Source of the DNA: Roseateles amylovorans
GTDB lineage: Bacteria; Pseudomonadota; Gammaproteobacteria; Burkholderiales; Burkholderiaceae_C
DNA: 64,000 nucleotides
Direction: 5' to 3'
Assembly (NCBI RefSeq): GCF_025398155.2
Contig: NZ_CP104562.2
Span: 6,200,001-6,264,000, forward strand
A program made the translations under genes and the position numbers. Under the pieces are notes generated by a model. That model made no database searches. It saw only the letters and a program-made list of their open reading frames with translations, and was not told where the DNA came from. Below are positions 15,587-26,659 of the stretch, piece after piece. Numbering within the stretch: the first letter of the stretch is position 1; each line of letters opens with the position of its first letter.

Positions 15587-18500
15587 GCGCCCTCCTTGCG
15601 GGTCGGCGTGGCGGCGTCGTCGACACCGGGATGGAAGGGATGCGCCGCGGCATCGATCTCCCGGCGCAGCTCGGCCGCATGGGCCCGCTTCTTTTCGGTG
15701 CCCTTGCGCAGCAGCGCATAGAACACCGGCGTCAGGAAGATGCCGAACAGCGTGACGCCGACCATGCCGGCGAACACCGCAATGCCCATGGCACGACGCA
15801 TTTCGCTGCCGGCGCCGGAGCCCAGGATCAGCGGAATGACGCCGGCGCAGAAGGCGATCGAGGTCATCAGGATCGGGCGCAGACGCAGACGGCAGGCGTG
15901 GATGATCGCGTCATGCAGCGCTTCGCCACGCTCCTCGAGCTCCTTGGCGAACTCGACGATCAGGATCGCGTTCTTGCACGCCAGGCCGACCAGCACCACC
16001 AACGCCACCTGGGTGAAGATGTTGAGGTCCCCCGCCTGCATGAAGGGCGGGAAGTGCGACAACCACACCCCGAACAGCGCCGAGAGAATGCACATCGGCA
16101 CGATCAGGATGATCGCCAGCGGCAGGCTCCAGCTCTCATACTGCGCGGCCAGCACCAGCACCACCAACAGCACCGACAGGCCCAGCACCGCGGCCAGGGT
16201 CGGGATCTTGATGTTCAGGCCCGGCACATGCACATCGCGGGTCAGGCGGTCCTGGTAGGTCAGCTCGGTCCACTCGAAGGTCATGCCGCGCGGCAGGCCC
16301 TTCTTGAGCAGCTGCTCGATCTCGGCCTCGGCCTGGCCGCTGGAGAAGCCGGGTTTGGCCGCGCCGTTGATGTCGGCACTCGGGAACCCGTTGTAGCGGG
16401 TGACGCGGGTGGGACCGAAGGTCGGGTCCACCTGGATCAGCGCGCCCAGCGGCACCATCTCGTTCTTCTCGTTGCGGGTCTTCAGGTCGGTGATGGCCTG
16501 GGCGTTCGAGCGGAACGGCGCATCGGCCTGCACGATCACCTGATAGGTCTTGCCGAAACGGCTGAAGTCGTTGACATAGAGCGAGCCGAGGTTGATCTGC
16601 AGGGTGTCGTAGATGTCGCCCAGCTTCACGCCCATCTGTTTCGCCTTGGTCCGATCGACATTCGCAAACAGCTGCGGAACGTTGATGTCGTAGGTCGAAT
16701 ACGGCGTGCCGATGCTGCTGTTGGGATTGCCGTAGATCGGACCCAGCGTGCCCCAGACGGCGCCGTACAGCGCCTGCTCGCCCAAGCCGCCGCGGTCCTG
16801 CACCTGCACCTTGAAGCCGCCGGCATTGCCCAGGCCGTCCACCGCAGGCGGCGGGACCACGAACATGCGAGCGCCCTGGATCTGCTGGATCGCGCCGTTG
16901 ACCTTGCCCAGGATCGCGTCCTTGGACAGCTCGGACGAGGTCCGGTTCTCGAATTCATCCAGGCCGAAGAACACGATGCCTTCGTTGGGTGCGGCCGAGA
17001 AACCCGCGATCGACAGGCCCGGGAAGGCGATCGAATCACGGATGCCGGGCACCTTCAGCGCGATGTCGCTCATGCGCCGGATGACCTCTTCGGTCCGGTC
17101 CAGCGTGGCGCCCGCGGGCAACTGCGCAATGCCGATCAGGTACTGCTTGTCCGGCGCCGGCACGAAACCGGCCGGAATCCGGGTGAACAGCAGCCCGGTC
17201 AGCACCAGCAGGATGGCGTAGACGATCAGTGCGCCGGACTTGCGTCGCAGGATGCCGGTCACGCCGCGGCTGTAGCCCTCGCTGCGGCGCTGGAAGAAGC
17301 AGTTGAACCAGTGGAAGAAGCGGCCGAAGACCTTGTCCATGCCGCGCATCACCACGTCCTTGGGCGCGTCATGCGGACGCAGCAGCAAGGCCGCCATGGC
17401 GGGCGACAGGGTCAGCGAGTTGAAGGCCGAGATCACCGTGGAGATGGCGATGGTGACCGCGAACTGCTTGTAGAACTGGCCCGAGAGGCCCGGCACGAAC
17501 GTCAGCGGGATGAACACCGCGCACAGCACCAGCGCAATCGCGATGATGGGGCCGGAGACCTCCTGCATCGCCTTGACCGTCGCGTCATGCGGGGTGAGGC
17601 CGTCTTCGAGGTTGCGCTCCACGTTCTCGACCACCACGATCGCGTCGTCCACCACGATGCCGATCGCCAGCACCAGGCCGAACAGCGTCAGGGTGTTGAT
17701 CGAGTAGCCCAGCAGCAGCAGGATCGAGAAGGTGCCCACGATGGACACCGGCACGGCCAGCAGCGGAATGATCGACGCGCGCCAGGTCTGCAGGAAGATG
17801 ATGACCACCAGCACGACCAGCAGCACCGCTTCGATCAGGGTGTGGATCACCTTCTCGATGGAGGTGCTGACGAAGCGGGTGGGGTCGTAGACGATGTCGT
17901 AGCTCACGCCGTCCGGGAAGCTGGCCTTGAGCCGCTCCATGGTGGCGCGGACATCCTCCGAGATCTTCAGCGCATTCGAGGCCGGTGCCTGGAAGATGCC
18001 GATACCGACGGCTTCCTTGTTGTTCAGCAGGCTGCGCAAGGCGAAGGTGCCCGCGCCCAGCTCGACGCGGCCGACATCGCGCACCCGCACCAGCGCGCCG
18101 GTGGCGGGCTCGGTGCGGACGATGATGTTGGCGAACTCTTCCTCATTGACCAGGCGACCCTGGGTGTTGATGGCGAGCTGGAAGTCGGTGCCCTTGGGCG
18201 CTGGCGGTGCGCCGACGGTGCCGGCGGCCACCTGGGCGTTCTGCTCGCGGATCGCGGCCACCACGTCGGACGCGGTCAACCCGCGCGAGGCGAGCTTGGC
18301 CGGATCCAGCCAGACGCGCATCGCATAGTCGCCGGAGCCGAACACCTGCACCGAACCCATGCCTTGCACCCGCAGCAGCTCGTCGCGCACCTGCAGCTGC
18401 GCATAGTTGCGCAGGTACAGAGCATCGCGGCTGTTGTCCGGGCTGACCATGTGAACGACCATGGTCAGGTTGGGGCTGGACTTCTCTGTCGTCACGCCAA

Positions 18501-18879
18501 TCTGGCGGACGATCTCAGGCAGCCGGGGCAGGGCGCGGTTGATGCGGTTCTGCACCGCCGTCTCCGCGGCTTCCGGGTTGGTGCCGATCTTGAAGGTCAC
18601 CGTCAGGGTCATGCCGCCGTCGGCAGTGGCCTGGCTGTCGAAATACAGCACGTTTTCCAGGCCGTTGATCTGCTCTTCGAGCGGTGTGGCAACGGTTTCG
18701 GAGATGACGCGCGGATTCGCACCCGGGAACTGGGCGCGCACCACCACTTGGGGCGGCGCGACTTCGGGGTACTCGGAGATGGGCAGCTGGAAGATCGCCA
18801 GCAGGCCCACCAGGAAGATGAAGATCGAGAGCACCGCGGCAAAGCGCGGTCGCTCGATGAAGAAGCGTGAGATATCCAT
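15583..18879 (-). CDS. RND multidrug efflux pump, HAE1 family (MexF/OqxB-like)
   Basis: This 1098-residue inner-membrane proton/drug antiporter has the HAE1 N-terminus (MDISRFFIERPRFAAVLS), twelve predicted membrane helices in two halves and two large periplasmic loops. The proton-relay acidic pair is in LAIGIVVDDAIVVVENVER (about residue 408), and the second half carries LACKNAILIVEFAKE with the relay Lys. The N-terminal third reads closest to MexF/OqxB/BpeF-type pumps, which extrude chloramphenicol, quinolones or similar compounds. That substrate guess is weak. The gene starts 16 bp after the adaptor stop and overlaps the channel gene. Confidence 0.95.
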   Translation of the reverse strand: MDISRFFIERPRFAAVLSIFIFLVGLLAIFQLPISEYPEVAPPQVVVRAQFPGANPRVISETVATPLEEQINGLENVLYFDSQATADGGMTLTVTFKIGTNPEAAETAVQNRINRALPRLPEIVRQIGVTTEKSSPNLTMVVHMVSPDNSRDALYLRNYAQLQVRDELLRVQGMGSVQVFGSGDYAMRVWLDPAKLASRGLTASDVVAAIREQNAQVAAGTVGAPPAPKGTDFQLAINTQGRLVNEEEFANIIVRTEPATGALVRVRDVGRVELGAGTFALRSLLNNKEAVGIGIFQAPASNALKISEDVRATMERLKASFPDGVSYDIVYDPTRFVSTSIEKVIHTLIEAVLLVVLVVIIFLQTWRASIIPLLAVPVSIVGTFSILLLLGYSINTLTLFGLVLAIGIVVDDAIVVVENVERNLEDGLTPHDATVKAMQEVSGPIIAIALVLCAVFIPLTFVPGLSGQFYKQFAVTIAISTVISAFNSLTLSPAMAALLLRPHDAPKDVVMRGMDKVFGRFFHWFNCFFQRRSEGYSRGVTGILRRKSGALIVYAILLVLTGLLFTRIPAGFVPAPDKQYLIGIAQLPAGATLDRTEEVIRRMSDIALKVPGIRDSIAFPGLSIAGFSAAPNEGIVFFGLDEFENRTSSELSKDAILGKVNGAIQQIQGARMFVVPPPAVDGLGNAGGFKVQVQDRGGLGEQALYGAVWGTLGPIYGNPNSSIGTPYSTYDINVPQLFANVDRTKAKQMGVKLGDIYDTLQINLGSLYVNDFSRFGKTYQVIVQADAPFRSNAQAITDLKTRNEKNEMVPLGALIQVDPTFGPTRVTRYNGFPSADINGAAKPGFSSGQAEAEIEQLLKKGLPRGMTFEWTELTYQDRLTRDVHVPGLNIKIPTLAAVLGLSVLLVVLVLAAQYESWSLPLAIILIVPMCILSALFGVWLSHFPPFMQAGDLNIFTQVALVVLVGLACKNAILIVEFAKELEERGEALHDAIIHACRLRLRPILMTSIAFCAGVIPLILGSGAGSEMRRAMGIAVFAGMVGVTLFGIFLTPVFYALLRKGTEKKRAHAAELRREIDAAAHPFHPGVDDAATPTRKEGA

Positions 18880-18895
18880 ACGGCCTCGCGCCCCT

Positions 18896-20077
18896 TTACT
18901 TGGATGCGCCGGCAGCCGGCGGTGCCGGCAAGGCGTGGCCCTTGTCGTCGAGCTTGACGGTCTGTGGCGTCACCGGGGCGCCGGGCATGGCGTGCTGCAG
19001 GCCATCGACGATCACCAGTTCACCGGGCTTGACGCCTTCAACGGCGCGGAAGCCGTCGAACTGCGCACCCGGCTTGACCGGCCGGGGCTGCACGATGTTG
19101 TTGGGGCCGACGATCAGCACCAGCTTGCGGGACTGGTCGGTGCTGATGGCGCGCTCGGGCACCAGGACCGCGTTGTAGGCGCCGGAGCCGACCAGCTTCA
19201 CCCGGGCGAACAGGCCGGGGGTGAAGTAGCCGTCCTTGTTGTCGAACACCGCGCGGCCTCGGATGGACGCGGTGGCGGGGTTCAGGCGGTTGTCGACGAA
19301 GTCCATGCGGCCCTCGTGCGGATAGCCCTGCTCGTTGGCCAGGCCCAGCAGCACCTTGTTGGGCTGGGTGCGCTGGGACGGCATGTTGCCGGCGCGGGTG
19401 GCCTGCACATACTTCAGGAAGGTGGCTTCGCTGGCGTCGAAGTAGGCGTAGACCCGATCGCTGGAGACGATGGTGGTCAGCACCGGGTCGCCGATGGTCA
19501 CCAGATTGCCTGGCGTCACATTGGCGCGCGAGCTGCGACCGGTCACCGGCGCCTTGACCTGGGTGAACTCCAGGTTCAGCCGGGCCTGCACCAAGGCGGC
19601 CTCGGCGGCCTTGATGTTGGCGTCGCCGTTGCGCACGGCGGACTTGAGCTGGTCGATTTCCTGCTGGCTGACGCCCTGGATGGCCACCAGCTTTTCGGCG
19701 CGACCGAGGTCGGACTTGCTGAGATCGGCGGCGGTGCGCGCGGCGGCGACCTGGGCTTCAGCCCGGGCCACTTCGGCGGCGAAGGGGCGGGGATCGATGG
19801 TGAAGAGCGGGTCGCCCTTCTTCACCAGCTGACCTTCGCGGAAATGCACCTTGTCGAGGGTGCCGGCCACGCGGGCGCGGATCTCGACGGTGTCAGGGGC
19901 TTCCAGGCGGGCAGTGAACTCGTCGAATTCCTGCACTTCGCGCTGCAGCGCGGGCGCCACGGAGACGGGCGGCGGCCCACCTTGCGGCTGTTGCTGTTGT
20001 TGTGGTCCGCAGGCCGCCAGCGTCAGCGCCAACAAGGCGCCGCTGACGGACTTGCGCTCGAAGAACGGTCCGGCCAT
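18896..20077 (-). CDS. RND efflux periplasmic adaptor (membrane fusion lipoprotein)
   Basis: This 393-residue adaptor has an N-terminal signal with lipobox TLAAC (Cys at about 23), followed by a Gln/Pro-rich linker. The lipoyl-like half (VEIRARVAGTLDKVHFREG), a helical hairpin (about 95-165, ending QARLNLEFTQVKAPVTG), a beta-barrel and a membrane-proximal domain follow in the usual order. It links the pump to the outer membrane channel. It is the first gene of the operon. A short palindrome 54 bp upstream (20131-20143) may be the operator. No regulator gene of the TetR or LysR type sits next to the operon. Confidence 0.95.
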   Translation of the reverse strand: MAGPFFERKSVSGALLALTLAACGPQQQQQPQGGPPPVSVAPALQREVQEFDEFTARLEAPDTVEIRARVAGTLDKVHFREGQLVKKGDPLFTIDPRPFAAEVARAEAQVAAARTAADLSKSDLGRAEKLVAIQGVSQQEIDQLKSAVRNGDANIKAAEAALVQARLNLEFTQVKAPVTGRSSRANVTPGNLVTIGDPVLTTIVSSDRVYAYFDASEATFLKYVQATRAGNMPSQRTQPNKVLLGLANEQGYPHEGRMDFVDNRLNPATASIRGRAVFDNKDGYFTPGLFARVKLVGSGAYNAVLVPERAISTDQSRKLVLIVGPNNIVQPRPVKPGAQFDGFRAVEGVKPGELVIVDGLQHAMPGAPVTPQTVKLDDKGHALPAPPAAGASK

Positions 20078-20130
20078 GCATCACTCCCAAAAACGCCGCG
20101 TTGTCTTGTGCACCGCAGCGTGGGGCGGAA

Positions 20131-20143
20131 TGTACGCGGTACA
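20131..20143. promoter_or_regulatory. TGTAC-GCG-GTACA palindrome, candidate operator of the efflux operon
   Basis: A perfect 5-bp inverted repeat with a 3-bp centre lies 54 bp upstream of the adaptor start codon. Position and symmetry suit a dimeric repressor site. No matching regulator gene is adjacent, so this is only a candidate. Confidence 0.4.
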
Positions 20144-20454
20144 AATTGGCCCGCAAAGTCCCAGGGGCAATACCTGTCCCTTTGACAAAGGGCTTGGTTG
20201 ACCGGTAATGGGCGGCTGTGTGCAAGTTCGCGGCGGTGCGTGGGCCAGTATGACCAGAGGGAGCGGGGCCGACAGGGCCGCATAGACCGTCGATCAGGGG
20301 GCCGGGTTCGCGAGCATGGCGCGGTGCAATGTTCGCGGCGGGTGCATGGTGTTGATCCGCTTGGTGGCTTAAAGGTTGTGCGATCGGTGAATCGGCCATC
20401 GCCCACCTCGACCTTCTGAAAGCCAGTGAAGGCGCTTGATCTGCCATGCGCCCA

Positions 20455-20480
20455 TAAAAAACCCGGGCAGCGCCCGGGTT
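20455..20480 (-). terminator. Rho-independent terminator of the peptide transporter gene
   Basis: A 9-bp perfect stem AACCCGGGC / GCCCGGGTT has a 3-nt loop. On the minus strand it runs into TTTTAT, 25 bp after the stop of the transporter gene. Confidence 0.88.
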
Positions 20481-20504
20481 CTCTGGATCAGGCGAGGCCT
20501 GAAC

Positions 20505-22046
20505 TCAATGCACGCCGTGCATGAGCTTCTTCATCCACGGGCTCAGCAGCATCAGCAGGATGCCGGCTGCAATCGGGATGATGGTGAAGATCAGGAAGAA
20601 GATCGACATCGAATAGGTCTCGGAGATCCGGTCGATGTAGGCGCCGGTGGAGCCGGCAATCTTGTTGGCAATGGCCGAGTTGACGAACCAGACGCCGAAC
20701 ATCAGACCCAGCAGCCGCGCAGGCGCCAGCTTGGAGATGTAGGACAGGCCCACCGGCGACAGGCACAGCTCGCCCATGGTGTGCAGCAGATAGGCCACCG
20801 TCAGGAACATCATGCTGATCTGTGCGGTCTTGGCGCCCTGCGGAATGCCGGTCGCACCGTACGACAGCGCGGCGAATCCCAGGCCCAGCAGCACCAGGCC
20901 GACACCGAACTTCACCGGACCGCTCGGGTTCCAGTGACGCTCCCACATCTTGCTGAACATCGGCGCCAGGATCACCAGGAAGAAGCTGTTGAGCACGCCG
21001 AACCAGGTGGCCGGAATCTCGGATTGCTCCATCGCGAACTCGCGACCCAGCATCCACAGCGACAGGCCCCAGATGCCGGCCAGTGCCGCCACCAGCAGCA
21101 GGTTGGCGCTCAAATAGCGCTTGCCGCCGCCGCGCATCAGCTGGATCAGCAGCCAGCTCAGGATGCCCACCGGGATCAGCGTCATCAGCGAATTGACGAT
21201 CTTGAAGACCGTGCCGCTGGTGCCGACCAGCGTGCGGTCGGTGTAGTCGGCCGCGAAAATGGTCATCGAACCGCCGGCCTGCTCGAAGGCGAACCAGAAG
21301 AAGATGGTGAAGAAGGAGAACACGCAGATCGCGATCAGGCGGTCGCGCACCACATGGGCGGGCGTGTCGTCCAGCTTTTCCGTCGGGTCGACCAGCGGGG
21401 CGTTCTTGTCCGGCGGGCCGCCGATCTTGCCGAAGATGCCCTGGCTCAGCCAGAACTGCAGTGCGCCCAGGATCATGAAGACCGCGGCCAGGCCGAAGCC
21501 GAAGTGCCAGGAGATCTTCTCGCCGATGTAGCCGCACAGCGAGATGCCGAAGAAGGCCCCCGCATTCACGCCCATGTAGAACAGGGTGTAGCCGCCGTCG
21601 CGGGCGCCTTCGTTGTCCTTGTCATACAGCTGGCCGACGATGGCCGAGATATTGGGCTTGAACAGGCCGGTGCCGATGATCACCAGACCCAGGCCCACGA
21701 AGAAGGTGGTCTGGGTGTCGAAGAACAGTGCGATGTGGCCGGCCGCGATCACGAAGCCGCCCAGCACCACCGAGCGGCGTGTGCCCAGGATGCGGTCGGC
21801 GATGTAGCCGCCCAGGATCGGGGTGAAGTACACCAGCATGGTGTACCAGCCATACAGGTTGGTGGCGTCTTCGCGGGACCAGCCCCAGCCGCCCTTGGAC
21901 GTCTCGGAGATGAGGTACAGCACGAGCAGCGCCCGCATGCCGTAGTAGGAGAACCGTTCCCACATCTCGGTGAAGAACAGGACGAACAGGCTGTCGGGTT
22001 GGCCGAGGATGGTGTGCGGCGCTCCGGGGGTTTGAATTTTGTTCAA
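20505..22046 (-). CDS. Proton-dependent oligopeptide transporter (POT/PTR2 family)
   Basis: This 513-residue inner-membrane di/tripeptide:proton symporter has 12-14 hydrophobic segments. The family signature is present: FFTEMWERFSYYGMRALLV (with the ExxERFxYY proton-coupling motif, about residues 26-44) and FSFFTIFFWFAFEQAGGSM in the middle. A TTG start at 22046 is chosen because GGAG stands six bases upstream and the protein then begins close to the first conserved segment. An in-frame GTG at 22109 would add 21 residues without conserved features. A single gene with its own terminator; the leader is discussed under 22047-22401. Confidence 0.92.
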   Translation of the reverse strand: MNKIQTPGAPHTILGQPDSLFVLFFTEMWERFSYYGMRALLVLYLISETSKGGWGWSREDATNLYGWYTMLVYFTPILGGYIADRILGTRRSVVLGGFVIAAGHIALFFDTQTTFFVGLGLVIIGTGLFKPNISAIVGQLYDKDNEGARDGGYTLFYMGVNAGAFFGISLCGYIGEKISWHFGFGLAAVFMILGALQFWLSQGIFGKIGGPPDKNAPLVDPTEKLDDTPAHVVRDRLIAICVFSFFTIFFWFAFEQAGGSMTIFAADYTDRTLVGTSGTVFKIVNSLMTLIPVGILSWLLIQLMRGGGKRYLSANLLLVAALAGIWGLSLWMLGREFAMEQSEIPATWFGVLNSFFLVILAPMFSKMWERHWNPSGPVKFGVGLVLLGLGFAALSYGATGIPQGAKTAQISMMFLTVAYLLHTMGELCLSPVGLSYISKLAPARLLGLMFGVWFVNSAIANKIAGSTGAYIDRISETYSMSIFFLIFTIIPIAAGILLMLLSPWMKKLMHGVH

Positions 22047-22148
22047 ACGACGCTCCGATGAGATCAGGAAGAGCAGGGGGCGGTCGGCCCGCGCCGCACA
22101 TGTGGACACGCAACGGCTGAGGCGACAGGAAACGAATCAAAAGGCGCT

Positions 22149-22201
22149 TGCCGCTGGTCCAGGCCCCGGATCGGTGGATCCTTTGGGGCCTGCCAGCGGC
22201 A
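22149..22201 (-). terminator. Long hairpin, possible terminator of the metal ATPase gene
   Basis: Arms of 16-17 bp (TGCCGCTGG..CAGGCCCC and GGGGCCTGCCAGCGGCA) pair with a 2-nt bulge around a 17-nt loop. On the minus strand the hairpin is followed after ~8 nt by a short TTTT, weak for a classic terminator. It lies 200 bp beyond the ATPase stop and could equally act in the leader of the peptide transporter gene. Confidence 0.45.
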
Positions 22202-22249
22202 GGCGCGCTATTGTCAGCGAAAGGTCAGCTTGATCTCGTCCCGCCGCAT

Positions 22250-22263
22250 TAGGGGTGCCCCTA
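22250..22263. promoter_or_regulatory. TAGGGG-TG-CCCCTA inverted repeat
   Basis: A perfect 6-bp inverted repeat with a 2-bp centre lies about 200 bp upstream of the peptide transporter start. A similar element, AGGGT-GA-ACCCT, occurs at 33359-33370. Its binding protein is unknown. Confidence 0.35.
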
Positions 22264-22401
22264 GGTGACGGAGCTCACGGCAGACGTTCCACCTGACCGC
22301 GCACAAACACCGTAGAAGCGGCGAAGGACGCCGATGGCGCCTGTTGCCGCCTCCTTGATGTCGATGGGCGATGACCTCGGGACACGCCGCCCTTCTGAGC
22401 A

Positions 22402-25017
<2,616 letters not shown>

Positions 25018-25024
25018 GGGGTCG

Positions 25025-25055
25025 ATTGAACAGTCTGTAGCCACTCCAAGGTCAA
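25025..25055 (-). promoter_or_regulatory. MerR-type promoter of the metal ATPase gene (19-bp spacer)
   Basis: On the minus strand TTGACC (25055..25050) is followed by a 19-bp spacer and TTCAAT (25030..25025). The overlong spacer carries GAGTGGCTACAGA, close to the CadR/PbrR operator core. MerR-family activators untwist such promoters on binding metal. The site lies between the divergent ATPase and MerR-type genes and covers an apparent GTG start of the ATPase frame. Confidence 0.8.
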
Positions 25056-25073
25056 GCGTCTATCCTTCACCCC

Positions 25074-25532
25074 ATGCGCATCGGCGAATTGAGCAAGTCC
25101 ACCGGCGTGGACATCGAGACCATCCGCTTCTATGAAAAGAGCGGCTTGCTGCCGCCGCCTGCGCGCAGCGAGAACGGGTATCGCGACTATGCGCATCCGC
25201 ACCTGGAGCGGCTGGCCTTCATCCGGCACTGCCGGGCGCTGGACATGTCACTGGCGGATGTGAGCTTGTTGCTGGGCAGTCTGGAGAGCCGGGATCCCGA
25301 GGTGCTGGGCCGGGTGGACGGCCTCGTGGCCTCGCAGCTCGGCAAGGTGCGAGCCCGCTTGCAGAGCATGCGCGCGCTGGAAGCGCAACTCGTGGCGCTG
25401 CAGACCCGCTGCGATGCGGACCATGGCGCGCATGCCTGCGGCATCCTGCAGGAACTGGTGTCGGCCGCACATGGCGAAGCCTGCGCCTGCCATGAAACGC
25501 CGCCGGGCTTGCGTGCCTCGCTGCAGGATTGA
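25074..25532 (+). CDS. MerR-family heavy-metal regulator (CadR/PbrR-like)
   Basis: This 152-residue regulator has an N-terminal winged helix (MRIGELSKSTGVDIETIRFY, then SENGYRDYAHPHLERLAFI), a dimerisation helix (about 80-110) and a C-terminal metal loop with Cys113 and Cys122 (C-x8-C). It closely resembles CadR/PbrR. In those proteins a third cysteine lies near residue 77-79 at the start of the dimer helix. Here that region reads DPEVLGRVD, with no Cys, and the only other helix-region cysteine is Cys53. The C-terminus has a further C-x-C (CACHE). It controls the divergent ATPase through the 19-bp-spacer promoter. Metal specificity may therefore differ from classical CadR/PbrR. Confidence 0.93.
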   Translation: MRIGELSKSTGVDIETIRFYEKSGLLPPPARSENGYRDYAHPHLERLAFIRHCRALDMSLADVSLLLGSLESRDPEVLGRVDGLVASQLGKVRARLQSMRALEAQLVALQTRCDADHGAHACGILQELVSAAHGEACACHETPPGLRASLQD

Positions 25533-25649
25533 TCCTTCGGCGGCGGCGGCGGCGAGGGCATCGGTCCGAAGGCGCGTCAGGACGTCGGCAAGTCGGCGCC
25601 CTCATTCGAGTCTGCGCCGCGGGGCACGATCGACCGACATCCACGTACT

Positions 25650-26564
25650 TCAGCGCGGCATCGCCAGAGCAAAGGCATCGAGCCGGCGACTGAGCTCATC
25701 GCGAAGCGCGCGCATGGCCGGCGAGAGCTGATGCCGGCCCGGCACCACCAAGTTCAGCGGTGAGAGCGCGCCGCGCCAGTGCGGATTCACATGCACCAGT
25801 TGGCCGCTGGCCAACTCGCCGGCGACATCCGGCCAGGACTTGTAGGCCACGCCCAGCCCCGCGATCGCCCAGCGCTTGACCACTTCGCCGTCATCCGCGA
25901 CTCGCCGGCCGCTCAGCGGCAATGTCGCCGCCACGCCGTCGATCTCCATCTGCCAGCTGTCCGGCACCTCGTCCGCCAGCACATAACGCAGCGCTTCGTG
26001 GTCGCGCATGTCTGCCGGCGTGGCGGGCATGCCCCGCAACGCCAGATAGTGCGGCGCGGCGACCAGGATGCGGCGGCAATCCGGCAGCAGCGGCAGCGCC
26101 ACCAGGCTGCTGGAGGGCGGCAGGCCGTAGCGCACGGCGGCGTCGACCGGTCGGCGCTTGAGATCGGTCAGCGAGTCGCCGATCTGCAGCCGCAGCGACA
26201 GGTCGGGATGACGTTCCTGGAACTGCTCCAGCCAGGGCAGCAACACATGGCGCCCCAGGTCGGAGGGCACCGCCAGATGCAATTCACCACTGAGCCGCTC
26301 GCGGCTGGCCAGCGCCTGGGACTGGCCGTCGCTCAAGGCCTGCAGGGCCTGGCGGGCATGCGGCAGATAGCGTTGCCCCTCCCCCGACAGCCGCAGGCTG
26401 CGGGTGCTGCGCACAAAGACAGCGAAGCCGAGGTCCGCCTCCAGCCGTTTCAGCGCCGCACTGGCAGCCGCGGGCGACCAGTCCAAGGATTTGGCGGCCT
26501 GGGTCAGGTTGCCCAGATCGGCAATGCGCACCAGCAGTTCAAGATCAGCCAGACGAATCATCAT
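25650..26564 (-). CDS. LysR-family transcriptional regulator
   Basis: This 304-residue protein has an N-terminal winged helix-turn-helix (about 4-62, NLTQAAKSLDWSPAAASAAL) and a periplasmic-binding-protein-like effector domain (about 88-295). It is divergent from the SDR gene with about 95 bp between start codons, the usual arrangement for LysR control of the neighbour. A 21-bp direct repeat occurs once over this gene's start and once before the SDR start, likely binding sites. The inducer is unknown. Two adjacent ATGs are possible, at 26564 and 26561. Confidence 0.92.
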   Translation of the reverse strand: MMIRLADLELLVRIADLGNLTQAAKSLDWSPAAASAALKRLEADLGFAVFVRSTRSLRLSGEGQRYLPHARQALQALSDGQSQALASRERLSGELHLAVPSDLGRHVLLPWLEQFQERHPDLSLRLQIGDSLTDLKRRPVDAAVRYGLPPSSSLVALPLLPDCRRILVAAPHYLALRGMPATPADMRDHEALRYVLADEVPDSWQMEIDGVAATLPLSGRRVADDGEVVKRWAIAGLGVAYKSWPDVAGELASGQLVHVNPHWRGALSPLNLVVPGRHQLSPAMRALRDELSRRLDAFALAMPR

Positions 26565-26655
26565 TCCATTTTCTTTGAAAAAGAAACGACGGCCGGCTGA
26601 TTCAACCCGAAAACGAGCTGCACCAGACTGCAGTCATTCCATATTCCTTGAAAAG
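26561..26655. promoter_or_regulatory. Direct repeat TCATTCCATWTTCYTTGAAAA in the LysR/SDR divergent promoter
   Basis: Two copies (26561-26582 and 26634-26655), identical at about 19 of 21 positions and 73 bp apart, sit over the LysR start codon and just before the SDR start. 73 bp is close to seven helical turns. They are AT-rich against a GC-rich background and contain TTC...GAA symmetry. They are probable LysR operator sites. Confidence 0.6.
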
Positions 26656-26659
26656 CATC

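Larger units (their letters stand above)
20078..20504. other. Intergenic region between efflux operon and peptide transporter gene
   Basis: This 427-bp stretch carries the efflux operon leader with a TGTAC palindrome (20131-20143) and, at its other end, the terminator of the peptide transporter gene (20455-20480). I see no credible gene in between. Confidence 0.6.
22047..22401. other. Intergenic region between POT transporter and metal ATPase genes
   Basis: This 355-bp stretch lies between two minus-strand genes. It holds a long imperfect hairpin (22149-22201) and a perfect TAGGGG-TG-CCCCTA inverted repeat (22250-22263). The latter resembles a site upstream of the DUF4148 gene. No gene is visible. 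Confidence 0.6.

Noticed and set aside
15631..18870. A very long open frame on the + strand opposite the RND pump gene
   Set aside because: It is the mirror of a high-GC gene: rich in His, Gln, Arg and Asp, with no recognisable domain, while the minus strand encodes a complete pump.
25018..25044. In-frame GTG at 25044 as start of the metal ATPase
   Set aside because: It lies within the spacer of the MerR-type promoter.
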